From Cronobacter sakazakii (GTDB lineage: Bacteria > Pseudomonadota > Gammaproteobacteria > Enterobacterales > Enterobacteriaceae), in contig NZ_CP011047.1 of NCBI RefSeq assembly GCF_000982825.1, positions 496,001 through 560,000 on the forward strand: DNA of 64,000 bases, written 5' to 3'. How positions within the stretch are numbered: position 1 is the stretch's first letter; every line of letters begins with the position of its first letter. The notes below the pieces were generated by a model, which worked only from the letters and a program-made list of their open reading frames with translations, had not been told where the DNA came from and ran no database searches. Below, piece by piece: positions 1 to 12,047 of this stretch. The position numbers and the translations under genes are program-made.

Positions 1-443
1 AAGTCTCCTGGCTGCTGGTGAGCGGCGATAACAGCCGTACGGATTACGATGAGCCGACGGCAATGGCCGAAGCGCTTAACCGCCACGGCGTACCCGCCGC
101 CGCCATTTTCTGTGACTACGCGGGGTTTTCAACGCTCGATTCCGTCGTGCGCGCACGAGAAGTGTTTCAGGAAAACCGGATTACCATTATCTCGCAGGCG
201 TTTCACAATCAGCGCGCCATTTACCTGGCGCAACATTATGGCATCGACGCCATCGGGTTTAACGCTGAAGATCCGGCCTTGCGCCATACGCAATATACGC
301 TCTTGCGAGAACGGTTCGCCCGCGTACGGGCGCTGCTTGATGCCCGTTGGCTTCGCCGCGAACCGCACTTTCTTGGGCCTCAGGTAGCCATAGGTCCGAA
401 AGACGCGCCGCGCGGCTGCAATATTTACGCTCCCACACCATAA
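1..443 (+). CDS. ygjQ: YgjQ, SanA/YdcF-family DUF218 protein (5' end missing)
   Basis: The reading frame is open from the window edge (codons in frame with position 3) to TAA at 441-443, so only the C-terminal 146 or so residues are present. The visible part begins with a WLLVSGDN segment and the acidic TDYDEP stretch, as in the ElyC/SanA/YdcF (DUF218) family, whose members are inner-membrane or periplasmic proteins tied to envelope barrier function. Its position just before ygjR matches E. coli ygjQ. The biochemical role is unknown. The GTG at 18 is internal and not a start. Confidence 0.8.
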   Translation, partial: VSWLLVSGDNSRTDYDEPTAMAEALNRHGVPAAAIFCDYAGFSTLDSVVRAREVFQENRITIISQAFHNQRAIYLAQHYGIDAIGFNAEDPALRHTQYTLLRERFARVRALLDARWLRREPHFLGPQVAIGPKDAPRGCNIYAPTP

Positions 444-526
444 CAATCTGCGCCCGCGCGCACTGGTTTTGTCATTTTCGCGTGTTACTCTGAAAAGATA
501 TTCACTGTCGGAGAAGACACGCCTTT

Positions 527-1525
527 ATGATACGTTTCGCCGTTGTTGGAACGAACTGGATAACGCGCCAGTTTGTCGATGCCGCCCACGAGACGGGCAA
601 ATTTACCCTGACCGCGATCTACTCCCGAAGCCTTGAACAGGCGCAGGCGTTCGCGAGCGACTACCCGGTGGAGCATCTCTTCACGTCACTGGAGGCGCTG
701 GCCGAAAGCGACGCCATCGACGCGGTCTATATCGCAAGCCCCAACGCCCTGCACTTTTCCCAGTCCTGCCTGTTTATGAACCATAAAAAGCATGTGATTT
801 GCGAAAAGCCGCTGGCCTCTAACCTGCGCGAAGTGGAAGCGGCGATCGCCTGCGCGCGTGAAAATCAGGTAGTCCTGTTCGAGGCGTTTAAAACTGCCAG
901 CCTGCCGAATTTCATCGCGCTGCAACAGGCGCTGCCGAAAGTGGGCACGCTTCGCAAAGTGCTGTTTAACTACTGCCAGTATTCGTCGCGCTACCCGCGT
1001 TACCTGAACGGCGAAAACCCAAATACGTTTAACCCGGCGTTCTCCAACGGCTCGATTATGGACATCGGCTTTTATACGCTCGCCAGCGCCGTTGCGCTGT
1101 GGGGCGAGCCACATGAAGTGAAAGCCACCGCCAGCCTGCTGGCAAGCGGCGTGGACGCGCACGGCGTGGTTGAGATGAATTATGGCGATTTCGACGTCAC
1201 GCTGCTGCACTCCAAAGTGAGCGACTCTGCGCTTCCGAGCGAAATTCAGGGCGAGGCGGGCTCGCTGGTGATTGAAAAGCTCTCCGAGTGCCAGCGCATC
1301 ACGTTCATCCCGCGCGGCGGCAAACCGCAGGAGCTGACGCTGCCGCAGCACATCAATACGATGCTCTATGAAGCGGACACCTTTGCGCGCCTGGTCGAGG
1401 CAAACGAAGTGAATCATCCGGGCATCGCGGTCAGCCGTACGACAGCGAAATTGCTCACCGAGATCCGCGCCCAGACGGGCGTGAAATTCCCGGCAGATGA
1501 TGTGAGCACGCCGCTTCCGGCGTAA
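527..1525 (+). CDS. ygjR: Gfo/Idh/MocA-family NAD(P)-dependent oxidoreductase YgjR
   Basis: A 332-residue cytosolic protein. It has an N-terminal Rossmann fold (VVGTNW near residue 6) and the family EKP motif at residues 93-95, followed by a GFO/IDH/MocA C-terminal sheet domain. Members oxidise sugars or sugar derivatives with NAD(P); the substrate of YgjR is not established. It sits between ygjQ and alx as in E. coli. The intergenic gap to ygjQ is about 80 bases, so it could be read from its own promoter or through from ygjQ. Confidence 0.85.
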   Translation: MIRFAVVGTNWITRQFVDAAHETGKFTLTAIYSRSLEQAQAFASDYPVEHLFTSLEALAESDAIDAVYIASPNALHFSQSCLFMNHKKHVICEKPLASNLREVEAAIACARENQVVLFEAFKTASLPNFIALQQALPKVGTLRKVLFNYCQYSSRYPRYLNGENPNTFNPAFSNGSIMDIGFYTLASAVALWGEPHEVKATASLLASGVDAHGVVEMNYGDFDVTLLHSKVSDSALPSEIQGEAGSLVIEKLSECQRITFIPRGGKPQELTLPQHINTMLYEADTFARLVEANEVNHPGIAVSRTTAKLLTEIRAQTGVKFPADDVSTPLPA

Positions 1526-1592
1526 AGCTTTGTAAAAGCGCCACGGTGAGTCATTGACCGCATAAATGCTTTGTAATAGTTTGTTACTTGCA

Positions 1593-1776
1593 AAGGGGAG
1601 TAACTTCTAACGCCGACGGTCGTCATTACGATGCCATGCATCCGGTCGTCGGGCAGTCAGCCTGTTATCTACATGATAACGCGGCGGCTGTAAGTGAGAC
1701 CTTGCCGGAAGGCGAGGTCTGTGCGGTGCTCTTAAGCAAAGCGGCTGACGTCTTCTGACGTTAGCCGTTTTTGTTT
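1593..1776 (+). promoter_or_regulatory. yybP-ykoY manganese riboswitch / pH-responsive element (SraF) upstream of alx
   Basis: The 200-base leader before alx carries a purine-rich GGGGAGTAA element at 1595-1603, several GC-rich stems, and a terminal hairpin with arms GCGGCTGACG (1741-1750) and CGTTAGCCG (1759-1767) followed by a T run (1768-1774). This layout and the gene behind it match the E. coli alx leader (PRE/SraF), a member of the yybP-ykoY Mn2+ riboswitch class. Boundaries are approximate; folding was done by eye only. Confidence 0.8.
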
Positions 1777-1790
1777 AGAGGATTTCGCTT

Positions 1791-2759
1791 ATGAATACTG
1801 TCGGCACTCCCTTGCTGTGGGGCGGCTTCGCCGTCATCGTGGTGATTATGCTGGCTATCGACCTTCTGCTTCAGGGGCGACGCGGCGCGCACGCGATGAC
1901 CATGAAGCAGGCGGCCGCCTGGTCCATCGTCTGGGTTTCGTTGTCCCTGCTGTTTAACGCGGCCTTCTGGTGGTATCTCACCGGCACCGCCGGGCGTGAA
2001 GTGGCGGATACCCAGGCGCTCGCCTTCCTGACCGGTTATCTCATCGAAAAAGCGCTCGCGGTCGATAACGTCTTCGTCTGGCTGATGCTCTTTAGCTATT
2101 TCGCCGTACCGCCGGCGCTCCAGCGCCGGGTACTGATTTACGGCGTGCTGGGCGCTATCGTGCTGCGCACCATTATGATTTTCGCCGGTAGCTGGCTTAT
2201 TACGCAGTTTGAATGGCTGCTGTATGTGTTCGGCGCGTTCCTGCTCTTTACAGGCGTGAAGATGGCGCTCGCGAAAGAAGATGAAGGCGGGATCGGCGAT
2301 AAACCGCTGGTGCGCTGGCTGCGCGGGCATCTGCGCATGACGGACAGCATCGAGAGCGAGCACTTTTTCGTGCGTAAAAACGGCCTGCTGTACGCCACCC
2401 CGCTGCTGCTGGTGCTGATTATGGTGGAGCTGAGCGACGTGATTTTCGCGGTGGACAGCATCCCGGCGATTTTCGCCGTCACCACCGACCCGTTTATCGT
2501 GCTGACCTCTAACCTCTTCGCGATCCTCGGTCTGCGCGCCATGTACTTCCTGCTGGCGGGCGTGGCGGAGCGTTTCTCGATGCTGAAATATGGGCTGTCG
2601 GTGATCCTGGTGTTTATCGGTATCAAGATGCTGATTGTCGATTTCTATCATATTCCAATCGCCATTTCGCTTGGCGTGGTCGGCGGCATTCTGGTGATAA
2701 CGCTGGTCATTAACGCCTGGGTTAACCACCGCAACGATAAGAGAAAGCTGGCGGAATAA
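1791..2759 (+). CDS. alx: Alx, TerC-family inner membrane protein (manganese export, alkaline response)
   Basis: A 322-residue TerC-family integral membrane protein with about nine hydrophobic segments. Conserved acidic residues lie in membrane stretches such as [12 protein letters not shown] (about 85-96) and [16 protein letters not shown] (about 214-229), the family signature. In E. coli Alx is induced at high pH and by Mn2+ through its leader riboswitch and is linked to manganese efflux; the same leader is present here at 1593-1776. It starts 26 bases after the riboswitch terminator, behind an AGAGGAT ribosome site. Confidence 0.93.
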   Translation: MNTVGTPLLWGGFAVIVVIMLAIDLLLQGRRGAHAMTMKQAAAWSIVWVSLSLLFNAAFWWYLTGTAGREVADTQALAFLTGYLIEKALAVDNVFVWLMLFSYFAVPPALQRRVLIYGVLGAIVLRTIMIFAGSWLITQFEWLLYVFGAFLLFTGVKMALAKEDEGGIGDKPLVRWLRGHLRMTDSIESEHFFVRKNGLLYATPLLLVLIMVELSDVIFAVDSIPAIFAVTTDPFIVLTSNLFAILGLRAMYFLLAGVAERFSMLKYGLSVILVFIGIKMLIVDFYHIPIAISLGVVGGILVITLVINAWVNHRNDKRKLAE

Positions 2760-2783
2760 GGATTTTGCCGTCATGGCTTTGAC

Positions 2784-2815
2784 GTCGTCCGTGCTCCTGC
2801 GGACGGCGTTTTTTT
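2784..2815 (+). terminator. Rho-independent terminator after alx
   Basis: GTCGTCCG (2784-2791) pairs with CGGACGGC (2800-2807) with one G-U pair. It is followed by a T run, 25 bases after the alx stop. Confidence 0.8.
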
Positions 2816-3053
2816 ATGGGTTATTCGCTCCCCGCGCTTTTGCAACGCGCCCGATGACGGAATTGCCGATATTGTCACAATAACGTTAAGAGATAGTTAA
2901 AAAACGGGAGCAATTCAGAAAATCCAGCACTATCCCCTTTCTCCGCGTAGCCAAATCCTTATACTCATCTGTGCAAACTTTTGTTACATCCTGACGCAAC
3001 GTGGCACAGAACATGGCGCGGGATGCAACCACATCACTTCTGAAGGAAATAGT

Positions 3054-4301
3054 ATGACTACGCAATCTCAGGGCGGCGGCCTGCTACACCGCCTGGCACA
3101 GGGCAGTCTGGTAAAACAGATTCTGGTGGGACTGGTGCTCGGTATTCTGCTGGCCTGGCTTTCCAAACCCGCGGCTATCGCGGTCGGGCTGCTCGGCACG
3201 CTGTTCGTCGGCGCGCTGAAAGCCGTGGCGCCGGTACTGGTGCTGATGCTGGTAATGGCCTCTATCGCCAACCATAAACACGGGCAGAAAACCAATATCC
3301 GCCCCATTCTCTGGCTCTATCTGCTGGGCACGTTTTCCGCAGCGCTGACCGCCGTGCTGTTCAGCTTTCTCTTTCCTTCCACGCTGCATCTGGTTGCAGG
3401 CGCGACGGATATTACGCCGCCGACCGGCATTGTCGGCGTGCTGCGCGACCTGCTGCTCAGCATGGTCGCGAACCCGATTGATGCGCTGTTGAAAGGCAAT
3501 TACATTGGCATTCTGGTCTGGGCTGTGGGTCTCGGTTTCGCGCTGCGTCACGGCAACGACACCACCAAAAATCTGGTGAATGATATGTCGGATGCCGTCA
3601 CCTTTATGGTGAAGCTGGTGATCCGCTTCGCGCCCATCGGGATTTTCGGTCTGGTCGCGTCCACCCTCGCCACTACCGGTTTCGATACCCTGTGGGGCTA
3701 CGCGCAACTGCTGGTCGTGCTGGTCGGTTGTATGCTGCTGGTGGCGCTGGTGATAAACCCGCTGATTGTGTTTGCGAAAATCCGTCGTAACCCGTACCCG
3801 CTGGTGTTCGCCTGCCTGCGCGAAAGCGGCGTGACCGCGTTCTTTACCCGCAGCTCGGCGGCGAATATCCCGGTCAATATGGCGCTGTGCGAGAAGCTGA
3901 ATCTGGACCGCGATACGTACTCGGTGTCTATCCCGCTCGGTGCGACCATCAACATGGCGGGTGCTGCGATCACCATTACGGTGCTGACGCTGGCGGCGGT
4001 GCATACGCTCGGGATCGCGGTGGATGTGCCGACCGCGCTGCTGCTGAGCGTGGTGGCGTCGCTGTGCGCCTGCGGCGCGTCGGGTGTGGCGGGCGGTTCG
4101 CTGCTGCTGATTCCGCTCGCGTGCAATATGTTCGGTATCCCGAACGATATCGCCATGCAGGTGGTGGCGGTGGGCTTTATCATCGGCGTGTTGCAGGACT
4201 CCTGCGAAACCGCGCTGAATTCCTCCACCGACGTGCTCTTCACCGCAGCGGCGTGCCAGGCGGAAGATGCGCGTCTTGCGAGCCACGCGCTGCGTAACTA
4301 A
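3054..4301 (+). CDS. sstT: SstT, Na+:serine/threonine symporter
   Basis: A 415-residue DAACS-family secondary transporter (glutamate-transporter fold) with eight or nine membrane segments. Signature stretches include [16 protein letters not shown] (about residues 296-311) and the C-terminal [12 protein letters not shown]. It imports serine and threonine with Na+. Length equals the family norm. Start choice: GAAGGAAATAGT lies directly before the ATG. The upstream 230 bases (2820-3053) have no other gene. Its position between alx and ygjV is as in E. coli. Confidence 0.95.
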   Translation: MTTQSQGGGLLHRLAQGSLVKQILVGLVLGILLAWLSKPAAIAVGLLGTLFVGALKAVAPVLVLMLVMASIANHKHGQKTNIRPILWLYLLGTFSAALTAVLFSFLFPSTLHLVAGATDITPPTGIVGVLRDLLLSMVANPIDALLKGNYIGILVWAVGLGFALRHGNDTTKNLVNDMSDAVTFMVKLVIRFAPIGIFGLVASTLATTGFDTLWGYAQLLVVLVGCMLLVALVINPLIVFAKIRRNPYPLVFACLRESGVTAFFTRSSAANIPVNMALCEKLNLDRDTYSVSIPLGATINMAGAAITITVLTLAAVHTLGIAVDVPTALLLSVVASLCACGASGVAGGSLLLIPLACNMFGIPNDIAMQVVAVGFIIGVLQDSCETALNSSTDVLFTAAACQAEDARLASHALRN

Positions 4302-4309
4302 TCCCTCTT

Positions 4310-4336
4310 CGGCGGTCTGCGGGCCGCCGTTTTTTA
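4310..4336 (+). terminator. Rho-independent terminator after sstT
   Basis: CGGCGG (4310-4315) and CCGCCG (4324-4329) form the stem, followed by six T residues. It overlaps the stop of the convergent ygjV. Confidence 0.8.
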
Positions 4337-4876
4337 TCGCTTCTGTACTATCTCTTTTTCGACCTTAAACGGATCGATGCCGCGTTGTTGCATCCGCCAG
4401 AAACGAACAATGTTAAGCCCGTTGATGATGAGAAAACTGCCTTCAATCAGCGTCCCGCCTATCGAGCCAATCCAGAAATTATGCGTGACCCAGCAGGCGG
4501 TGGAGCACCACATCACGCAGCGGGTGGTAAGCCCCGTGCAGCGAAACAGCGCCCAGGTGCTGGCGACGGTGCCGATAATCGGTAACAGCTCGATGGCGTG
4601 GTGGAGCTTCACCAACCCGAGCGTCAGCGTGAGCACGATAAACAGCGTCATAATCCACAGGCTGCGGGTGCGTAGCGAAATCACCGTGCGCAGCGCGTTG
4701 AGCTCCGCGCTCATGCCCGCAGGCGTCGCGCCCATCAGGAAAAAGTGCCCGCCGATGACGGCGCTGTAAAGCGCCAGTTGCAGCTTAAAGCGCCGCTCGT
4801 CGCGGTTGAAAAAGGTGGTGATGCCAATCAGAAAGGCGATGACCCCAACGCCCTGGGCCAGCCAATACGCGGTCAT
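4334..4876 (-). CDS. ygjV: YgjV family inner membrane protein
   Basis: A 180-residue protein with five or so hydrophobic segments, matching E. coli YgjV in order and sequence type (start MTAYWLAQGVGVIAF, charged C-terminus ending EIVQKR). Its function is unknown. It is convergent with sstT and lies downstream of uxaA on the same strand, separated from it by a terminator. Confidence 0.85.
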   Translation of the reverse strand: MTAYWLAQGVGVIAFLIGITTFFNRDERRFKLQLALYSAVIGGHFFLMGATPAGMSAELNALRTVISLRTRSLWIMTLFIVLTLTLGLVKLHHAIELLPIIGTVASTWALFRCTGLTTRCVMWCSTACWVTHNFWIGSIGGTLIEGSFLIINGLNIVRFWRMQQRGIDPFKVEKEIVQKR

Positions 4877-4890
4877 AAAGCGTCCCTCTC

Positions 4891-4925
4891 AAAAAGAAAC
4901 GGCGCTTCATAAATGAAACGCCGTC
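4891..4925 (-). terminator. Terminator of the uxaCA operon
   Basis: On the minus strand GACGGCGTTTCAT pairs with ATGAAGCGCCGTTTC around a short loop and is followed by a T run (plus-strand AAAAAG at 4891-4896). It lies between the uxaA stop (4948) and ygjV. Confidence 0.8.
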
Positions 4926-4947
4926 TGATGATGACGTTATCCGGGGC

Positions 4948-6435
4948 CTACAGCGTCACGCCGCTCTTAAAGATGGCCAGCTCGCGGAAATCGTTTTTCT
5001 CATTGCAGGTCTGTTTGCCGGAGGCGATTTCCACAATCTTATCGACAAACATTTCCAGCAGTTGCGGCATCGCGGTGCCGTGCAGCAGCTGGCCGGCGTC
5101 GAAGTCTATCCAGTGCGGTTTTTTCGCCGCCAGCTCGCTGTTGGTGGCGATTTTCACCGTCGGTACGAAACCGCCGTACGGCGTGCCGCGCCCGGTGCTG
5201 AACAGCACCATATGACAGCCCGCGCCCGCCAGCGCGCTGGTGGCGACAGCGTCGTTGCCCGGCGCGCTCAGCAGGTTGAGGCCAGGCGTATGCAGCCGCT
5301 CGCCATAGCGCAGCACGTCGACAACCTGGCTTGCGCCCGCTTTCTGCGTGCAGCCGAGCGATTTCTCTTCAAGCGTGGTGATGCCGCCCGCTTTGTTGCC
5401 CGGCGACGGGTTTTCGTAAATCGGCTGATTGTGCGCGATAAAGTACTGTTTGAAGTCGTTCACCATGGTGACGGTTTTCTCAAACGTCGCTTCGTCGCGG
5501 CAGTGGCTCATCAGAATGCGCTCCGCGCCGAACATCTCCGGCACTTCGGTCAGTACCGTGGTGCCGCCGTTGGCGATGACGTAATCCGAGAAACGGCCAA
5601 GCATCGGGTTGGCGGTAATGCCGGAAAGCCCGTCTGAACCGCCGCACTCCAGCCCGAATTTCAGCTCGCTGAGTTTGCCCGGCTCGCGTTTGTCGTGGCG
5701 CATGACGTCATAAAGCGCGTGCAGATGCGCAAGCCCCGCTTCCACTTCATCATCCTGGTGCTGGCAAACCATAAAATGTACGCGCGCCGGGTCGAAATCG
5801 CCGAGCGTCTCGCGAAACGCGTCCACCTGGTTGTTCTCACAGCCAAGACCAATCACCAGCACCGCCCCGGCGTTCGGGTGGCGCACCATGTTTTGCAGCA
5901 TGGTGCGGGTGTTGATGTGGTCATCGCCAAGCTGCGAGCAGCCGTAGGTGTGGCTGAAGAGAAACACGCCGTCGGTGCCTTCGGCGTCGTTCGTCTCTTT
6001 CAGGAAACGGTTCTGGATCTGGCGCGCGATCCCGTTGACGCAGCCGACGGTCGGCAGGATCCACAGTTCATTACGGATCCCCACCTCGCCGCTGGCGCGA
6101 CGGTAGATCTGCACCTCGCGATCGCCCATCTGCTCGCCGGTGAATGGCGTTTCGGGTTGATAGCTGTACTCATCCAGATCGCTGAGATTGGTGCGGGTAT
6201 TGTGGGAGTGAATATGTTCGCCCGGCGCGATATCCGCCAGCGCATGGCCAATCGGCAGGCCATATTTCACCACGTTCTCTCCCTGAGCGATGGCGCGCAG
6301 CGCGAACTTATGCCCGCGCGCCACCGGCTGCAACAGCATGACGGACAGCCCGTCAATGGCGATCACCGTGCCTTCAGGCAGATCCGCCAGCGCTACCGCG
6401 ACGTTATCCTGCGAATGGATCCTGATGTATTGCAT
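4948..6435 (-). CDS. uxaA: UxaA, altronate dehydratase
   Basis: A 495-residue cytosolic enzyme that dehydrates D-altronate to 2-keto-3-deoxygluconate in galacturonate breakdown; the family is iron-dependent. The N-terminal SAF-like part (about residues 1-90) precedes the large dehydratase domain with conserved Cys segments such as VGCVNGIAR, LGCENNQVD and SLGCTQKAG. Length matches E. coli UxaA. It follows uxaC after 17 bases on the same strand, so the two form one operon. uxaB, the step between them, is not in the window. Confidence 0.95.
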   Translation of the reverse strand: MQYIRIHSQDNVAVALADLPEGTVIAIDGLSVMLLQPVARGHKFALRAIAQGENVVKYGLPIGHALADIAPGEHIHSHNTRTNLSDLDEYSYQPETPFTGEQMGDREVQIYRRASGEVGIRNELWILPTVGCVNGIARQIQNRFLKETNDAEGTDGVFLFSHTYGCSQLGDDHINTRTMLQNMVRHPNAGAVLVIGLGCENNQVDAFRETLGDFDPARVHFMVCQHQDDEVEAGLAHLHALYDVMRHDKREPGKLSELKFGLECGGSDGLSGITANPMLGRFSDYVIANGGTTVLTEVPEMFGAERILMSHCRDEATFEKTVTMVNDFKQYFIAHNQPIYENPSPGNKAGGITTLEEKSLGCTQKAGASQVVDVLRYGERLHTPGLNLLSAPGNDAVATSALAGAGCHMVLFSTGRGTPYGGFVPTVKIATNSELAAKKPHWIDFDAGQLLHGTAMPQLLEMFVDKIVEIASGKQTCNEKNDFRELAIFKSGVTL

Positions 6436-6452
6436 ATCAACCTCAAAGGGCC

Positions 6453-8335
<1,883 letters not shown>

Positions 8336-9637
8336 ATGCGTAAAATTAAAGGGTTACGATGGTACATGATTGCGCTGGTGACGCTGGGCACCGTGCTGGG
8401 TTACCTGACCCGTAACACCGTAGCGGCCGCAGCGCCCACCCTGATGGAAGAGTTGCACATCTCCACGCAGCAATATTCTTACATTATCGCCGCCTATTCC
8501 GCGGCCTATACCGTCATGCAGCCGGTGGCAGGCTACGTGCTGGATATTCTCGGCACGAAAATCGGTTACGCCTTCTTTGCCGTGACATGGGCGGTGTTCT
8601 GCGGCGCAACCGCGCTGGCAGGCAGCTGGGGCGGCCTGGCGCTGGCACGCGGCGCCGTGGGTGCTGCGGAAGCGGCGATGATCCCGGCGGGCCTTAAAGC
8701 CAGTTCCGAGTGGTTCCCGGCGAAAGAGCGCTCCATCGCGGTGGGCTATTTCAACGTCGGCTCGTCTATCGGTGCCATGATAGCCCCGCCGCTGGTGGTA
8801 TGGGCTATTGTCATGCATAGCTGGGAACTGGCGTTTATTATTTCCGGCGTGCTGAGCTTCGCCTGGGCGATGGCCTGGCTGATTTTCTACAAACATCCGC
8901 GCGACCAGAAAAAACTGACCGAAGAAGAACGCGATTACATTATTGGCGGCCAGGAAGCGCAGCATCAGACCAACAACGGTAAAAAAATGTCGCCGTGGCA
9001 GATCCTGCGCACCCGTCAGTTCTGGGGCATCGCGCTGCCGCGCTTTCTGGCGGAACCGGCCTGGGGTACATTTAACGCCTGGATCCCGCTGTTTATGTTC
9101 AAAGTGTACGGCTTTAACCTGAAAGAGATCGCGATGTTCGCCTGGATGCCGATGCTGTTTGCGGATCTCGGCTGTATCGTCGGCGGTTATCTGCCACCGC
9201 TGTTCCAGCGCTGGTTTGGCGTGAATCTGATCGTTTCCCGTAAAATGGTGGTGACGCTGGGCGCGGTGCTAATGATTGGCCCTGGCATGATTGGCCTGTT
9301 CACCAGCCCCTATGTGGCGATTGCCCTGCTGTGCATCGGCGGGTTCGCGCACCAGTCGCTCTCCGGCGCGCTGATTACGCTCTCTTCTGATGTGTTTGGT
9401 CGTAATGAAGTGGCGACCGCCAACGGCCTGACTGGTATGGCGGCCTGGACCGCGAGCACGCTGTTCGCCCTGGTGGTCGGCGCGCTGGCCGACACCATTG
9501 GCTTCAGCCCGCTGTTCGCTGTGCTGGCCGTGTTCGACCTGCTGGGCGCGCTGGTTATCTGGACGGTGCTGAAAAACAAACCGGCCAGCGAACTGGAACG
9601 AGAGACGCGAAGTGGCGCGCCCGTCACACAACACTGA
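8336..9637 (+). CDS. exuT: ExuT, hexuronate (galacturonate/glucuronate) transporter
   Basis: A 433-residue major facilitator of the anion:cation symporter (ACS) family with twelve membrane segments. It imports D-galacturonate and D-glucuronate with H+. The family loop SSEWFPAKERSIAVGYFN is near residues 120-137. The start at 8336 is chosen because GAGG precedes it by six bases; the ATG at 8324 lacks a ribosome site and would add MRFP. Divergent from uxaC and followed by a terminator, then exuR. Confidence 0.95.
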   Translation: MRKIKGLRWYMIALVTLGTVLGYLTRNTVAAAAPTLMEELHISTQQYSYIIAAYSAAYTVMQPVAGYVLDILGTKIGYAFFAVTWAVFCGATALAGSWGGLALARGAVGAAEAAMIPAGLKASSEWFPAKERSIAVGYFNVGSSIGAMIAPPLVVWAIVMHSWELAFIISGVLSFAWAMAWLIFYKHPRDQKKLTEEERDYIIGGQEAQHQTNNGKKMSPWQILRTRQFWGIALPRFLAEPAWGTFNAWIPLFMFKVYGFNLKEIAMFAWMPMLFADLGCIVGGYLPPLFQRWFGVNLIVSRKMVVTLGAVLMIGPGMIGLFTSPYVAIALLCIGGFAHQSLSGALITLSSDVFGRNEVATANGLTGMAAWTASTLFALVVGALADTIGFSPLFAVLAVFDLLGALVIWTVLKNKPASELERETRSGAPVTQH

Positions 9638-9649
9638 TCGCTTATCCTG

Positions 9650-9672
9650 AAAGCCGCCTGCGGGCGGCTTTT
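9650..9672 (+). terminator. Rho-independent terminator after exuT
   Basis: AAAGCCGCC, loop TGC, GGGCGGC and a T run, 12 bases past the exuT stop. It separates exuT from exuR. Confidence 0.85.
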
Positions 9673-9750
9673 TCATGGGCGTCGAGTGGAGGGCTCCCCC
9701 GAAAAGTGGTATAACAAATCTAAGCAGTATCGTGTTCACTGGAGTCATAC

Positions 9751-10530
9751 ATGGAAATCGCAGAACCGCGCCGTCTGTATCAACAACTGGCCGCTGAGCT
9801 TAAGCAACGCATTGAAGAAGGCGTTTACCAGGTGGGTGAAAAGCTCCCTGCCGAGCGCTTTATCGCCGACGAGAAAAACGTCAGCCGCACGGTCGTGCGT
9901 GAAGCCATCATCATGCTGGAAGTCGAAGGCTATGTTGAAGTGCGCAAAGGTTCCGGTATCCATGTCATCGCCAGCCAGGCAAAACATCACGCCCCGGCCC
10001 CTGAGCAGGAATATGAATTCGCAAGCTACGGCCCGTTCGAGCTGCTACAGGCCCGCCAGCTTATCGAGAGTAATATCGCTGAGTTCGCCGCCACCCAGGT
10101 AACCAAGCAAGACATCATTAAACTGATGGAAATTCAGGAGAAAGCGCGCAACGAGAAATTCTTCCGCGACTCCGAATGGGATTTACAGTTTCACGTGCAG
10201 GTCGCACTCGCCACGCAAAACAGCGCGCTTGCCGCGATAGTCGAAAAAATGTGGACCCAGCGCGTGCATAACCCGTACTGGAAAAAACTGCATGAGCATA
10301 TCGACGCGCGTACCGTCGATAACTGGTGCGACGATCACGACAAAATCCTTAAGGCGCTGATTCGCAAAGATCCACACGGGGCGAAGCTCGCCATGTGGCA
10401 GCACCTGGAGAACACCAAACAGATGCTGTTTAACGAAACCAGCGACGACTTTGAATTTAACGCCGACCGCTATCTTTTTGCCGAAAATCCGGTGGTCCAT
10501 CTCGACGCGGCGGCAAACGGCGGAAAGTAA
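9751..10530 (+). CDS. exuR: ExuR, GntR/FadR-type repressor of hexuronate genes
   Basis: A 259-residue regulator. It has an N-terminal winged helix (about residues 5-73, including [18 protein letters not shown] and the RKGSGIHV wing) and a C-terminal FCD ligand-binding domain of all-helical type. In E. coli it represses exuT, uxaCA and uxaB and is released by galacturonate-derived ligands. It directly follows exuT with its own short leader. An operator-like half-palindrome is seen upstream of uxaC at 7917-7934. Confidence 0.95.
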   Translation: MEIAEPRRLYQQLAAELKQRIEEGVYQVGEKLPAERFIADEKNVSRTVVREAIIMLEVEGYVEVRKGSGIHVIASQAKHHAPAPEQEYEFASYGPFELLQARQLIESNIAEFAATQVTKQDIIKLMEIQEKARNEKFFRDSEWDLQFHVQVALATQNSALAAIVEKMWTQRVHNPYWKKLHEHIDARTVDNWCDDHDKILKALIRKDPHGAKLAMWQHLENTKQMLFNETSDDFEFNADRYLFAENPVVHLDAAANGGK

Positions 10531-10845
10531 TACTCTTCTTACTGCGAGGGTAAGCAAACCATATATAGTGTCAGCGTGTGTAAATACCCTCGCCAGCCTT
10601 ATTCCCGGAAAGCAAAATCAACCTTCAACAAAGCACGATTTCTGTGACGCATCAGGCAGAGCTTTGTTACAATTAGACGCATTTCCTGGTGAAAAGTTAG
10701 CGCTTGCTTACTTCTCTCATTGCACACGGAGCCGTGCCAGCGCCAGGAACGCACAGAGCGCTGTTGACGTCCTTCATACCGCAGAAATGTCGCAATGCTA
10801 TCTGTTCTACCCCATTGGCTTTAACCGATGTGCCAGGATCACTGA
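10531..10845 (+). other. Intergenic leader before yqjA
   Basis: 315 bases without a credible gene. A plausible promoter/leader for yqjA-mzrA lies here; in E. coli this operon is CpxR-activated. GTAAA-like half sites occur near 10552 and 10579 but no clean GTAAA-N5-GTAAA box is visible. Short open frames here lack family resemblance or ribosome sites. Confidence 0.35.
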
Positions 10846-11508
10846 ATGGAACTTTTGACACAATTACTTACTGCGCTCTGGAGCCAGGACTTCGAAACGC
10901 TGGCCAACCCCGGCATGATTGGCATGCTCTATTTTGTGCTGTTTATGATCCTGTTTCTGGAAAACGGCCTGCTGCCCGCCGCGTTTCTGCCGGGCGACAG
11001 CCTTCTGGTGCTGGTGGGCGTGCTTATCGCCAAAGGCGCGCTGGGGTATCCGCAAACGGTGCTGCTGCTGACCGCGGCCGCAAGCCTCGGCTGCTGGGTA
11101 AGCTATATCCAGGGGCGCTGGCTCGGCAATACGCGTATCGTGCAGAACTGGCTTTCGCATCTGCCCGCGCATTATCACCAGCGGGCGCATCACCTGTTTC
11201 ATAAACATGGCCTGTCCGCGCTGCTGCTGGGCCGCTTTATCGCCTTTGTGCGCACGCTGCTGCCGACCATCGCCGGGCTTTCTGGCCTCAATAACGCCCG
11301 TTTCCAGTTCTTTAACTGGATGAGCGGCCTGCTTTGGGTCGTCATTCTCACCACGCTTGGCTATTTACTTGGCAAAACGCCGGTGTTTCTTAAATATGAA
11401 GACGCCCTGATGTCCTGTCTGATGCTGCTGCCGGTCGTGCTGCTGGTTATCGGCCTGATAGGATCGCTCGTGGTGTTATGGAAGAAAAAACATGGAAACC
11501 GGAGCTAA
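10846..11508 (+). CDS. yqjA: YqjA, DedA-family membrane protein
   Basis: A 220-residue DedA/SNARE-associated (VTT) family inner membrane protein with the family motif FLPGDSLL near residue 46 and a [16 protein letters not shown] segment near residue 127. DedA proteins in this clade support proton-motive-force maintenance, cell division and drug tolerance; some members act as undecaprenyl-phosphate or lipid flippases. Only three bases separate it from mzrA, so the two are co-transcribed as in E. coli. Confidence 0.92.
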   Translation: MELLTQLLTALWSQDFETLANPGMIGMLYFVLFMILFLENGLLPAAFLPGDSLLVLVGVLIAKGALGYPQTVLLLTAAASLGCWVSYIQGRWLGNTRIVQNWLSHLPAHYHQRAHHLFHKHGLSALLLGRFIAFVRTLLPTIAGLSGLNNARFQFFNWMSGLLWVVILTTLGYLLGKTPVFLKYEDALMSCLMLLPVVLLVIGLIGSLVVLWKKKHGNRS

Positions 11509-11511
11509 AGG

Positions 11512-11895
11512 ATGGCTTTCACACGCGCGCTTTCTCGTCGTCTCACGCTAATGCTTTCGGCAGGCGCGCTGCTGGCCGCCATGCTGCTTTGCTGGGCCGC
11601 GCTACAAAAACATGAAACCACGCTTGAGATACGCGCGGTGTCGCAGGGTGCGACTATCCCGGATGGTTTTTCCGTCTGGCACCATCTCGATGCCAACGGT
11701 ATCCGTTTTAAAAGCATTACGCCGCAGGATGACATTCTGCTTATCAAGTTCGATACCAGCGATCAGAGCGAAGCAGCCCGCAAAGTGCTCTATCGCTCGC
11801 TGCCGCGCGGTTTTGTTATCGCCCAGCAGGAAGAAAAAAGCCTCACCCCCGCCTGGCTCACTCGCCTGCGTCATGACATTCAGCGCCTGGGTTAA
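11512..11895 (+). CDS. mzrA: MzrA (YqjB), EnvZ/OmpR modulator
   Basis: A 127-residue single-pass inner membrane protein: a hydrophobic segment at about residues 14-30, then a periplasmic domain. The segment [20 protein letters not shown] is typical of MzrA. In E. coli it contacts EnvZ and links Cpx signalling to OmpR output. It starts three bases after the yqjA stop (TAAAGGATGG), so it is translationally close-coupled to yqjA. Confidence 0.9.
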
Positions 11896-12047
11896 CCCTT
11901 CCAGGAATCTGAATCTTTTCACGGACTTTGGGGTTTGCGTTATTACTTACTATGCTTGAGTAAGCGCAACCCATTGTTCTGTCCGCGCAACACAACCGGA
12001 ATCGCGTATCGCCTGTGGCCTTACGCAACACAATGGAAGGTTTAATC

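Noticed and set aside
3084..4286. 400-codon frame antisense to sstT
   Set aside because: Fully inside a well-recognised transporter gene; Arg/Gln/His-rich translation without domains.
10704..11204. 166-codon plus frame overlapping yqjA
   Set aside because: Most of it lies inside yqjA in another frame; the upstream part lacks a ribosome site.
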